The translations under genes and the position numbers were made by a program. Shown here piece after piece: positions 44,559 to 57,573 of a DNA stretch of 64,000 bases. The notes under the pieces were generated by a model that was given only the letters and a program-made list of their open reading frames with translations, was not told where the DNA came from and did no database searches. Source of the DNA: Chrysomallon squamiferum (Eukaryota > Mollusca > Gastropoda > Neomphalida > Peltospiridae); contig CM022667.1 in the NCBI GenBank assembly GCA_012295275.1, forward strand, positions 19,520,910 to 19,584,909, written 5' to 3'. How positions within the stretch are numbered: the stretch's first letter is position 1; the number at the start of each line of letters is the position of its first letter.

Positions 44559-45824
44559 CCTGCATCGCAATCTTTTTTTTTTCTTTTTTCTTTTTTTTTT
44601 TTTTTTTTTTGATATCAAACGCTGCTGTTTTGTCTTAATTCAACTGAAAACATTTAATATTAAAATTAGAAATACTTTTCAGCATTACCAATAGACTAAA
44701 CAAAGCATTTAGTGAAGTGTTATAACTGAACGTACAAATTGCGTGAGTTCATGCGTTTGCACACACACAAAAAAATAACTAAATTAATAAAAATACAATA
44801 AAATGAATTCTGACATGGAGTAATGAAGCTCCAGGGAAACAGGGTATTTTTCTCATTTCAGTGTAAACAACATTTCATTATATTTATTATTTATCTGAAA
44901 GATTTTGCTTTTCCACACGTTACTTATATTTGATCTGATTAAAAAAAAGAGATATAACTAACTGTCAGAGAGATGTCGTAGATTTTAGGATCGATACTCG
45001 TTATGTCTTTTAACATTCAGTCGCCTGTTTCAATGGTGTATATAAAACTGTGGTGTGTTCTATCTTGCCAGTAGTAGAATTTATAAAAGACAAATTGTTT
45101 ATGTGAGGTGATATATTTCACTCTCAAACTATATATCTGTTACTGTAATTTTAAAAGAACTAAATTATCATAAGTATGTATTTATTTTCTAATTCGAACA
45201 CTTATTCATGACTTATTTATAAATGTACAGTTTTTTTCTTTCTTATAGATACGCTGTAAATTCGACAGAAAAAAAAGCAAAATAAACTGTAATCTTTTTT
45301 TTATATATAGGGTCGACAAATATTATAATTGAGTTTTGAAAGTCATCGGAAGGAAATATTTTAAAATCACGATAATAAACGTTCTGTCTTATTTATTTAT
45401 TTGTTTGTTTGTTTGTTTGTTTGTTTGTTTGCTTATTTATTTATTTGTCTGCCTCGTAAATAGCTTTACACAGCGAAGAGTCATATTTGACAGATAGACG
45501 AACATTTCAAATAGTTTATTATAGAGAAAATTCATGCTGTACTTTTAAATTTCTAGGTTCAGCTTTTCAGATGAAATTTATTTTCCCTCAGGCTGTGTCT
45601 TTTTTACATAACAGGTTGATTTACATGCTTTCAAGCATAAAGATTTATATCATGTAATGTATATTATCAATTTCGCTTTTTATATTTTTAAAATATTGCT
45701 GCATTAATACCTCATTTACATACTAAATTTTTAGTTTTGTTATCAAACACATTAATCAGCTTTTTATAATTAAGAACTAATGATTAATTATGTAGATAAC
45801 GCAACTGAATGTTAATATTTTTGG
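44140..45824. other. Upstream flank of the ZNF423/521 gene
   Basis: AT-rich with GATA/AT tracts (44210-44370), an ATT run (44505-44556), a T-run (44585-44610) and a TTTG tract (45390-45430). CpG is still frequent: I counted about 25 in 44941-45960. Confidence 0.6.
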
Positions 45825-46340
45825 CGAATTGATGTATATATAAATGATACGAACGTTAATTAGAGTGACTTCCCTTTACATCGATTGCAGACGCTCAATA
45901 ACACATGCGCAGACGTCACTTGTGCCGCAACTGCAAATTACCACGTGAAAATGGAAGAGGAGAAACCCCGCTGGGACATCGAAGTAGAAATAGTCTCCTC
46001 ATTGGAGGGAGAACTCTGCAGTTTTCTTCTCCCCGGGGAGCCCGGGCCATTCGCATATGTTATCTCCAAGCAAAGCTCATTGCGAGAAGCCAAAAATATC
46101 ACGTATTATTTCCCAAGCGTTGGAACAATCGGCGAATTCGCTCAACCGACAGCGGGCGTGTTCAAAGGTTCGAACCCTGGGGAGTAACCCCCATGGGTGC
46201 CGTTGCTTTCGAGGCAATTCAATATTCATTTGATGGTGTAGCTAGCACACATGCTGTGCTTTGGCGTTCTGGGCTCCGAGTTTGGAGCGGTTGTCAGACG
46301 AGGGACTAGCCGAACTGGGAGGTAACTTAACGTTGTGACA
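45825..46340 (+). promoter_or_regulatory. Probable core promoter and 5' leader of the ZNF423/521 gene
   Basis: A TATA-like string, TATATATAAA (45835-45844), precedes a CpG- and GC-rich block (about 45880-46340) that runs straight into the MSRRKQ start codon. A start near 45865-45875 would be at TATA distance. The leader would carry at least two upstream ORFs, from ATGs at 45905 (134 codons) and 45951 (78 codons), both ending before 46341. An alternative is that the block begins at an acceptor-like CATCGATTGCAG (ends about 45890), making it a second 5' exon. Confidence 0.45.
45951..46187 (+). other. Upstream ORF (78 codons) in ZNF423/521 leader
   Basis: The ATG has a near-optimal context (AAAATGG) and the frame uses a non-repetitive, coding-like codon mix before TAA at 46185. 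It overlaps a second upstream ORF (45905-46309) in another frame. I do not recognise either peptide. It may be a regulatory uORF, a conserved noncoding block that happens to be open, or a separate short protein. Confidence 0.35.
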
Positions 46341-46380
46341 ATGTCACGGCGAAAACAAGCGCGACCGAAATCGTGTAAAT
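46341..46380 (+). CDS. ZNF423/521: ZNF423/521 exon 1 coding part (MSRRKQ NuRD motif)
   Basis: An ATG with purine at -3 (ACAATGT) opens a 13-codon exon reading MSRRKQARPKSCK and ends one base into the next codon at a perfect donor, AAAT followed by GTAAGT at 46381. The MSRRKQ start is the FOG/SALL/BCL11/ZNF521-type N-terminal peptide known to bind RBBP4 of NuRD, and it must sit at the extreme N-terminus to work, which fixes this ATG as the start. Too short to be found by ORF length; recognised by motif and by phase agreement with exon 2. Confidence 0.9.
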
Positions 46381-46850
46381 GTAAGTATAGTTATATATAC
46401 GCTCCATTCTGTTATTATCACTACCGTTTATCCATTTCTTTCGGTCTTGTGCATTCAAAACAATTACTTGCTTTGATCAATTAGATTACTGTTGCTTTGG
46501 TTACAACCAAGTGACGCAAAATCGACCGACTCTGACGTTTGAAATCTGTGCTTCGGTGTGTTTTGATTTATTATGACGTTTTAACAAACATTCAGCCCAT
46601 GGTGAATACATGTATATTATTTTTCAGAAATTAAAACTGTTACTAAAGCCACACAAACATATCAGATCTGACGACTTACAGTAGTTGATTTTATACCGGT
46701 ACTTCATAATTATCTACAGCGACAGAATTATATCATACATGTAATATTTAACTTTCAGTAGTCGGAGATATTTGCTATTATTTTTATTTATTTGTTTGTT
46801 TTATAACCATCATCATCGTTATTGCCGTCATATTTATCATCATAATCATT

Positions 46851-46925
<75 letters not shown>

Positions 46926-47877
46926 TCCTTTTAATTAAGGAGTGAAATATAATTTCACATAAAAGGACAAAATAATTATAATAATAATAATAAACATTTA
47001 GCTAAAAGGGGTGTGTTGAGTCACTTTTTAATTCATGCGTTTCTTTCATTAGTAGCTTTTCTACTCATTTACAAATAAAACTGAAGATGGAAATGTAATA
47101 TTGCACAAAGGAATAAGATGTTGGCTTTAGAATGACATTTATTATTTGTTACATTCTCTATACTGCTGCAGTATAAAAAGTGAGGTGATGAGGGAAAACA
47201 AAATATACTGAATATTTACATTAAAGAAATATACTATTAAAGTAATTTACTGAATATTTATATAAAAAAAAACATACAGAATATTTACATTAAAGAAACA
47301 TACTGAATATTTACATTAAAGAACTGTACTGAATATCTACATTAAAGAAACATACTGAATATTTACATTAAAGAAACATACTGAATATTTGCATTAAAGA
47401 AACAAACTGAATATTTACACTAAAGAAACACACTGAATATTTACACTAAAGAAACATACTGAATATTTACATTAACAAAACATACTGAATATTTACATTA
47501 AAGAAACATACAGAATATTTACATTTAAAAAAAAAAACATACTTGTATTTACATTAAAGAAGTCTACTGAATATGAATATTACCTGAACTTCTTATCATC
47601 TGACATCATTTCACTGATGTCACAGTTACTGCTTGCTGTTTGAGTCAGTGAGTAACGACTCAGCTATTGTCCCGGTAACCACTGACCCCTCCTGACTTGT
47701 TTAAGGAGCTCTTTCCTGCTGTTTTATTCATCACTTGATGTTCTTAAGGAGAAGTGCTCAAAGGGAGTTCACACAAACAACTCCAGCTTTACAGACTGTG
47801 TGACTCCCCCAGGGGTGGAGATACATGTTTGACTGTGGGCTGTATATATATGTGTGTAAAATGAATTAAAATGAATG

Positions 47878-47911
<34 letters not shown>

Positions 47912-47944
47912 GTAATAGTAATAATAATAGTAATAGTAATAGTA

Positions 47945-48024
<80 letters not shown>

Positions 48025-49052
48025 GATGACGATGATTATGATGATAAATATGATGATATATATATTTGTGTGTGTGTGTGTGTGTGTTTTATAATTAAAA
48101 TGAAATATGTGTTCTAAAATTTCTCTTCTTACTATAAAACAAATGAATTACGTTTGACCATTCTCATAATGCCATTATATGAAACAACAAACATTATTAT
48201 TGATGTAATATACATTAATTTTCTTATAATGAGTAATAAGAGATTTATGACCTTACATTATATAGATAGATAGATAGATATAGATATAGTGCCACACTGT
48301 AAGAAAATCAGTAAATTTAACATAAAATGTCATTTAAATGTATTTGAGTATTATATGTCATATTTGCCTATTAGCATATCATTATTTAGTATTAAAATTA
48401 GTAGATCATAATTCATTACTAAGAGGTAGATTATCATTTTCTTCTAATGTTAAATGTAGTCAAATTTTGACTAGTAATAAGAATATTATAATATCACATA
48501 TATCAAGACAATCAGTTTTTATATCATAATTAATTGTGTAGATTTTAATCTAATATTAGAATTAGAAGATTATATTTCGAAAAAATTAAAACCTTTTATG
48601 AAATATTTTCTCATATATATGTATATATATATATATAAGAGAAATAGAAAAAAGGTTTTAGTTGAGATTAGTATTTGATTGATTTTTTTTTTCCACTGTT
48701 GCCTGCATCCCTCAGTTTTCTGGATCAGTCCTTCTCTGTGGTCAGTTTGAAGTATCACATGTGATAATGATTCTGTTCTGCCTGTATGAAGGTGAATGTA
48801 AAATACTTCCGCTTTGAGAGAAATTCCCATGGTGAGACTCTTCTCTTTGTTTTCATGTTTTTTTTAAAAATATTATTCAAAGTTTATTGTAGTGATTGTT
48901 TTATTTTATTTTTGTTTCAGTGAGTGTGTCAGATGAAGGTGAAGGTCAAACAGATGTCGTAAATGATGATGATCAGTCTGTGGAAGAGGAGAAGAAGTTA
49001 CCAGAAAAAGGTTGTTTGTTTGTTTGTTTGTTTGTTTGTTTGTTTGTTTGTT

Positions 49053-49083
<31 letters not shown>

Positions 49084-51501
49084 TGTCTTTTGTTTGTTTG
49101 TTTATTTGTTGTGTTTTTTTTTGTTTTTTTTCCTAATTATTTATTTGTTATTTGTGTGTATTTTATATATATATTTTTTAATTTATTCATTTATTTATTT
49201 TAAAAAGTTATTTTTATTTTTTTTTTTTTTTTCTCTTTTCCTTTTTGTTTGTTTATTTTATTTTTTTACTAATTTATTCATATTCTCACATTATAATGTA
49301 CTACATTATGAAATTGGAAGAGAAGAATAAAATAAATACTGATGACCAACTTAGGTCTCCAAAATATCCAAAACACACCACTACACTTAAAACAGACTCA
49401 GAATAACACAGGTACTGTATCTACACTAACACTGTGTCTTTTCTGTCACAGAAACATCGGAACAGCCAGCACCATCATATAGTGATGACATTGATGACGA
49501 TGGCACTGTTCTGTCTGATGAAGATCCAGCAGAGATTGGATCAGAAGCGTTCCACTGCGAGACCTGTAACACTATCTTCAGTAGTCTGGGGCAGTTTATG
49601 GACCACTGCAACTTTGACTGTTGTGGGGGTGAGTGGCTAAACAAAATCTACATCTTGTTTTAATTTCTGTGTGTTTATTTCCAGTTTACTGCTTTTTGTT
49701 AAAGTGTACCAGCCATAGTGATAACTTACAGCATGCTGTATCAACCACAAAATATCTGTCTTCTTGTTTGTGTACAGACACATACACAGACAGATAGATA
49801 GACAGAGAGACAGACAGACTGATGTTGTATACAAACATATATGTATACAAATATATATGCATACAAACATATATGTATCTATCTACATATCTGTCTGTCT
49901 ATCTACATGCAGATCCAGACACATTCACCCACCAACCACACACCCCCACACACACATAGATATTGCAAACAATACACTGTCAATAAAATCTAGTAATAAA
50001 ATACCGTTTTTGAAATTTAATTATCATTTAGTTAAACAAGAATAACAAGAAGGAATTTCACTTTGTATCATTGTAATCACTTCATTGTTGAATGTTGTTC
50101 TGTTTCATGCAAGTCATGAATATTAAAATAGAAACAGCATCGCTGTTGTTTAGAAAATTAAAATGGCAGCATAAAGAAATAGATTGTTTTGTGAAATCCC
50201 CGGTCTGTATAGGAAAAACATTCTTCATTTCAGTATAATTAATTGTAGCTCTCCAGGGGTTACTCTCACTTCCACTTGAGAGTTATCACCAGTGATCTGT
50301 CTGCTGTAGTAGATAAAAACAGGAAATTCCCATTCTAACTGCTCCTGGTTACACTCACTTATAATTTTTTTGAACTGGATATAACCATGAGTTTCCAAAT
50401 CCAGCTAAAAATAATTACTCTTACCTCAATTTCCCATTCTAACTGCTGTTGCAATATGAATTAATTTCTGGTGTAATTAGATCAAAGTAAATATGACCCT
50501 GAAAAGGTCAGAAAGGATATGATGTGAATACAGGATCTTTCATATACTAAATGTAAATGAATGTATCTTTGTAAACACAGCTATTTAGTGTATTCAATAA
50601 AATAACTCAAATTAAAATTAATCTTATTAGAAATTTCTTTTGGGAAGATTTTATTATATTTATATGACATAGGAGCTGTATATTTAGCTGCCTCATTTGA
50701 GACAATCCTGTATGTGTGTTTGTTTGTTTGTGTGTGTGTGGGTGTGTGTGTATGAATATTTGTGTGTTTGTGTATGTGTGAATGTTTTTTATTGTAATAG
50801 CTGGTGGTAAAACATTTTCAGGTTTGAGCAAAAGATGATTAAAGATAACAGAATATGTTGAATTTGTGCAGATATAAATATTTAACCAGTTTGTAAGTGA
50901 CGACAAAACTAAGGATTTTAATAGGATCATATTTACTTCTTTTATATTAACTTCCCAAAACCTGTATTATCTTACATTCTTACCTGCCACACTTTGTTTT
51001 AGTCTGTTAAAATTTAATAAGCTCATTTTCTTGTTTCTAGCTAGAATTTTATTATTATCAAAAGCAGTAATAGTAGTAGTAGTAGTAGTACTGATGTATT
51101 ATAAATTATTAATATTGTAACCTATATCCAAAATATCCAAATGAATTGTAGCAGCAATAGTATTGTTATTGTTGTTATTATTAGTATAGTAATGGTAGTA
51201 CTAATGATATTGTTTTATTATTATTATAATTGTTGTTATTATTGTTGTTGTTGTTGTTAATATTATTAGTAATAGTAGTAGTCATAGTAGTAGCAATGAT
51301 ATTGTTTTATTATTATAATTGTTATTATTATTGTTGTTGTAGTTGTTGTTGTTATTAACATTATTATTATTATTATTATTAGTAGTAGTAGTAGTAGTAG
51401 GAATAGTAATAGTAGTAGTAATGATATTAGTTTATTATTATTATTATAATTGTTATTATTATCATTATTATTGTTGTTTTTGTTGTTGTTGCTGTTATTA
51501 A

Positions 51502-51538
<37 letters not shown>

Positions 51539-51902
51539 ATGAATATGATTATTACTACTACTGCTACTATTCTACAAACAAAGAATGCAAGCCTGATGTT
51601 GTGTGTTTCCCAGGGGACAGGTAGGAAGGTATCTAATTATTTAGAGTCAGACTGCCCAGGGATTCCTCTAACAATAAAGCACATCTCAGTTTCCCAGCAC
51701 CAGGCTCTGGCTGCCATGGTAGCGTGCTGCCCCCTGGGGATAGCAAATGGAAATACTGTTTGACTGTCTGCTAGTCTCTGGAACGCTGGCTCCCTGGGGA
51801 GTGGGAGGCATGTAACATCCTCTATTGATTTTAATCTCATTCAGCTTAGTTGTTTAAATGCAGAATAAAAAATAGGTATAGCTTTTTGTGTGTGTGTGTG
51901 TG

Positions 51903-51984
<82 letters not shown>

Positions 51985-52169
51985 GTGTGTGTGTGTGTGT
52001 GGGTGTGTGCAAACATATATGGGTGTATTTGTGTGTTTTGTGTGTGTGGGTGGGTGCAAGTATACAATGGGTATATATATATGAGGGCATGTGTATTTGT
52101 GTGTGTGTGTTTGTACTAATATATATGGGTGTATATATGAGGGTGTGTGTGTGCATGTGCACACGTATT

Positions 52170-52213
<44 letters not shown>

Positions 52214-52323
52214 CTGCTATCACTGTATCTAGTGGCAAGATAAGATGACTAGGTAAACTGCTATATTTTTGGGGCACTGACCAAAAAGATCTGTTTAGTT
52301 TGATAAATTAATTGTTTTTTACC

Positions 52324-52360
<37 letters not shown>

Positions 52361-55300
52361 TGTTCAGATTTACTAATTTGTTGGTTTAGATCTTAAAAAA
52401 CCATTCTGAAAATGGTTTTCATTTAAAAAAAAAAAAGTAATAAATTTTTCTTATTTAAGAACAATTATTTTTGATGTATTGCAACAACAAACTCAGTATG
52501 CATGAATCTTCTGCTGTTGAGAAATAAAAGTTAATTGTATTTAATTTTTGTATAATTTAGGATTACTCAGATCAAATGGCCATTCTTACAGTTATTTCTT
52601 CTGTATCTGTAATTTAAGTCTTTATTGGGGCACATGTAAATGTGTTTGAGAATTTGTTTGACTGTTTGTTTTCTGGATAAAGTTTCAAAAATAGGAACAT
52701 CTGTTCTATGTTTATCTTTATTTTTATCTTTTTATCTTTATAGTTAATTAATGTTTAGTATATATAAACTGTTATCCAGCTTGGTTTAATAATAATTTTA
52801 AAAAAAAAAGAACAATTTATTTGAAGATTACAGAAATATCCTTTTTATATATATATTTTTTCTTACTTCAAATCCAATAACATCTTTCTTTTTCTTCTTG
52901 ACTGATATTGTTTCATTCTTATTTATAAAAAAAAGATATTTTTTATTTTTTATTTTTATTTTTTAAACTATTAGTTTTTTGCCCAATATTTACCTTCTTT
53001 TTTTCCACCACTATTTATCTTCTTGATTTCAAACATATTTCAACAGCTTGTGACAGAAAAAAAAAAAAAAAAAAAAAAAAATCTCATTGATCAGAAAGGT
53101 GAAGGTTACAGATACATATCTTCAAAAGGTGTTACTTTTTAGACATTTAATGTAGATGTATCTGATTGAACTTGTCACATATATCTCTAACTGACAAGCA
53201 TAGCTAAAGATGTATTAGTAAATATATACTTCAGACTTAATGTGATAAATGTATACATAGACTTAGTGTCATAAATGTATACATAGACTTAGTGTTATAA
53301 AAGTATACATAGACTTAGTGTGATAAATGTATACATAGACTTAGTGTCATAAATGTATACATAGACTTAGTGTCATAAAAGTATACATAGACTCAGTGTG
53401 ATAAATGTAGACAGATTCAGTGTGATAAATGTATACATAGACTTAGTGTCATAAATGTATACATAGATTTAGTGTGATATATGTATACATAAGACTCAGT
53501 GTGATAAATGTATACATAGACCAAGTGTGATAAATGTATACATAGACTCAGTGTGATAAACGTATACACAGACTCAGTGTGATAAATGTATACATAGACC
53601 TAGTGTGATATATGTATACATAGACCAAGTGTGATAAATGTATACATAGACCAAGTGTGATATATGTATACATAGACTCAGTGTGATAAATGTATACATA
53701 GACCTAGTGTGATAAATGTATACATAGACCTAGTGTGATAAATATATACATAGACTCAGTGTGATAAATGTATACATAGACTTAGTGTGATAAATGTAGA
53801 CATAAACTCAGTGTGACAAAAGTACACACAGACTGATAAAACAGGTAGAAAGAACAGGTGACAACCTATTGATCTGTGTAATAAACCTTTGCTAAAACAA
53901 TGTATCATAAATTACCACCTGTATTACTAAACAGCTGACCGTATCAAGTATCACTTGATATGTAGGAATTTTAAAATATATTTGTTTATATGAGTGTGTG
54001 TGTGTGTGTGTGGGTGTGTGTGTGTGTGTGTGTCTTCATCCATACATGCTTGTTTAATTTTTTTTGATTGACAGCATCAGCACACTCATGCAGATTACGC
54101 ACATACATACATGCAGACACACATTCACATACCAAAAAAACAACCATACACATAATGGTATAAAAGCATAAATTGATAAAACTTTAAAGTTCTTTAAATC
54201 TTATTAAAACAAAACAAAAATTAAACATTATAAATTTTAGCCAGAAGAAGCCTCTGTATCATAATGGCTTAAAAATATTTAATTTTTTTGACTATATATA
54301 AATATTAGACAAAATATTCACAAACTGCCTCACTCTGCATGGCTCATTCCCCACCCCCCTGCTGTGAGCATGGCGCCTGCCCTGGGGTGAAAGCCTGGGG
54401 ATCAAGAGATATCAGCTTAATTGTGGGACATTAACAGAGTCAGGGGTCACGATGTGACTTGACAGTTTTTAGTTCATGTAGCATTCATGTCTAACACACA
54501 CACTAACACACAGTCACTGCTATAAACACAGGCTTTCACAGTTTATTTGTGTTTAGTGTGTTGATTATAAAATATGAGTACATTCTGAAATTTTGTATTG
54601 ATTTACTGTGTTGATTATAAAAATATGAGTATATTTTGAAATTTTGTATTTAGTGTGTTGATTATAAAAATGTGAATACATTTTGAAATTTTGTATTTAT
54701 TTAGTCTGTTAATTATAAAAATATGAACACATTTTGATTGTTTTGGTAGCAAGAGTATTTTAGTAAAACAAATGTCTAAATAAATAATAGTAGTATTAAC
54801 TTCAAAAAGCACATAACACACTGATAAAAACATATTTTTTAAAATCTGATATTAAAATAATGTAATTAAAATATATAAAACAGCATGTAAACGATATTAA
54901 CCTTTTCTCTTTTTTAAATTTTATTACTATTATATTATTAATTTTTTTGTTTTTTTTTTTTAATTATTATTAATTTTTTTTTAAATAACCTTAAAAATAA
55001 TGTTGTGTACATGGAGAGATTGTCTCACATTATAACAACAAAGATGTGGTATAACATTCTACTGGTAATATCTAAATATAATAATCATACATGTATGACC
55101 TCAGTGAGTTGTTTCATTGACGTAACTAACAGTGGATAATTGAAAACATGTTTGTGTAACTAACCAGTGTTAATGGCAGTTATAAATTACTCACAAGTGA
55201 AGAGCTGTTCACTGCATTACATTGAGAGAAACAGATTACAGAAAATACTTTTTCTTACAAGATAACTGTTTCTGTTATCAGTTGATTAAATGAATGTGAG

Positions 55301-55758
55301 TGTGTGTGATACCAGTATACAAATAACATTAATATATATGCATACACTTTTAAAAAACATATACATACCGATATATATTCATACAAACATACTTATATAC
55401 ATACATATATAGATACATTATACACATATACACATATACATACATACATACATACATACATACATACATACATACATACATACATACATACATGTTGCAT
55501 GCATACAGAAATGCAAACATAGATACCTACAAATATTTTTTATTCTCTGTTTTTAAGCATTTTTAATACATTTTTAAAGATAAACTAAATTTTTAACAAC
55601 TGAAAACAAATTCTTAACTACATTGCTAACACTACAAAAATTCTAGAACTGAACATTTTTAAGACAAGAAATAAAATAATCTAAGAAAAAATATATTGCA
55701 AAGAAAATTTTAAAAAAATACCAGTTCCCCCATTAAATTTAAAATCATTAGAAATGCG

Positions 55759-55812
<54 letters not shown>

Positions 55813-56939
55813 TTATCAGAAATGTCTGTAGATTTGTGAGCCTTTCTCATCAAGGAATCATGTTTTTATCAACTGATCATATATCTGCCACCACAGGGAG
55901 TTGGAAAGCTTCGCACAACTGCAATGATCTCATCCCAGTGAAAATGGAATTCATGCAGTTTGCATACAACTCCGGAAATAATTTAACAGCTTGGCTCAGC
56001 TATCCTTTAGGAAAGTAGCGGTAATTCTCAGAAGGAATAAAACCCAACACTGAATAGAATATGAAAATAGGTTACGTTATTCTGATAGATTAGACTGAGG
56101 AGTTGGCCATACTTCGGGGGAACCCCTGCTGGGAGATGTTCTGTGATTGGCTGATCCCAGCGGGGAGTCCTCTTGCAGAAGAATGATTACAAAGACAGTG
56201 CCTGCACCCCAGGGGAGATCACTCATTTCAGTCACAGCAGGTGGGAAAAAAGAGAGTGTCCATGGTAATAATTGGTATTGGTTACTGAACAAGCATACTG
56301 CTGATGCATCCTGCCAGTATTAAACTGCATTAGGAATTTTTTTTAATTTTTTTTTTTTTTTTTTTTTTTTTTTTGTCTAACTTTAATTATATGTTTCAGT
56401 AGAAAACACATAATCTGTATCATGATTAAGTATAATGTTGTCACGAACTGGTCCGAGTATGTTGTACATCATTCTGTCTGTCTGTGTGTGTGTGTTCCGT
56501 AAAATTGATTCTGCTGACAGTTTATTTTTCTTTGTTACTTTATTTTCTGTGTTTTCTGTGAGAATGGATATTTATCATTTTAATGTCTTCCAGTAAAATA
56601 TCTAACTGAAACTTTATGAATGTCTGTCAACTTTACCATCAATCTCAAATATATATATATGTATAGATCAAAACTGGTTCTATAAATTTGAGATTTTTCA
56701 TTCTTTATTATATTGTTATTACCTCAGAGGTTAGAGTGCAGATAGTAAAACATTATATTTTATTAAAGGCCATGGTAAGTGCTGTTCTGTCTGTGTATGA
56801 CTGATAGCATTATTTTTATAATGGATTGGTGTGTTGTTCAGCATTTATTTGTTAATTCTTTTTTCTTTTCTTTTATTCTTCTTCTTTTTTCTATTTATTA
56901 TTTATGTATATAACAGTTATCATCATCATCACTACTGTT

Positions 56940-56970
<31 letters not shown>

Positions 56971-57540
56971 CTGCTGTTGACATTCTTGTTGATGTTGCCA
57001 TTGTCAGTATTATTTATTGTTACTGTTATTATTACTGTTATTATTGTTGTTGCTGTTCTTCATATTGTGACAAACCCACATTTGCTAATGCTCAAGCACA
57101 TACACCCACATACAACACAACAGATGATATATTTCTGACTGGTTTGTATTACCTGTGCTGTATTGAACCAATCACTGATAAAATGAACTAGAAAGAGTGA
57201 GATTCCTGCTTACCAAGTCCCCAGAGAGACTTTAGTTTCATCATGTAGCGTGCTGTTCTTTAGTTACCAGCTCAGGGTAGGTTACTCTAATTAACTACTC
57301 AGTAAAACGTGCTCCAGTCACACCAGCCAATCAGTGTGGTCGTCTCTGATGGCAGACGTGAGCCTGCTTCACAGATGTCGTTACTGCAGCCCCATGGGAC
57401 ATGTAGTGGTAACCATGACAGGGCATCTTAGATAAGTAAAGTCTGATGAATATTAATGAGCAGTTTTGCAGAATTTCTTTCCTTCGTGTAGAGATTTTAT
57501 TGACCTTATCCAGATACTGACTCACAAAACACATGTGCAT

Positions 57541-57573
<33 letters not shown>

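Larger units (their letters stand above)
46381..48920 (+). other. ZNF423/521 intron 1 (2,540 bp)
   Basis: Bounded by GTAAGT and TTTCAG. Holds ATC/ATT repeats (46855-46920), a 26-bp minisatellite, an AAT tract (47880-48003) and two complex islands (47590-47860, 48680-48850). CpG is normal to about 46850, then falls sharply. Confidence 0.8.

Noticed and set aside
46160-46200. GGTTCGAACCC resembling a tRNA/SINE B box
   Set aside because: T-arm bases do not pair beyond three positions, and no A box or acceptor stem was found at the right distance.
48958-48964. Inner donor GTAAAT in exon 2
   Set aside because: It would end exon 2 in phase 0 and force exon 3 into a frame that loses the C2HC finger.
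51841-52232. Cys/Val and Thr/His repeat ORFs
   Set aside because: Translations of (GT)n/(CA)n microsatellites.
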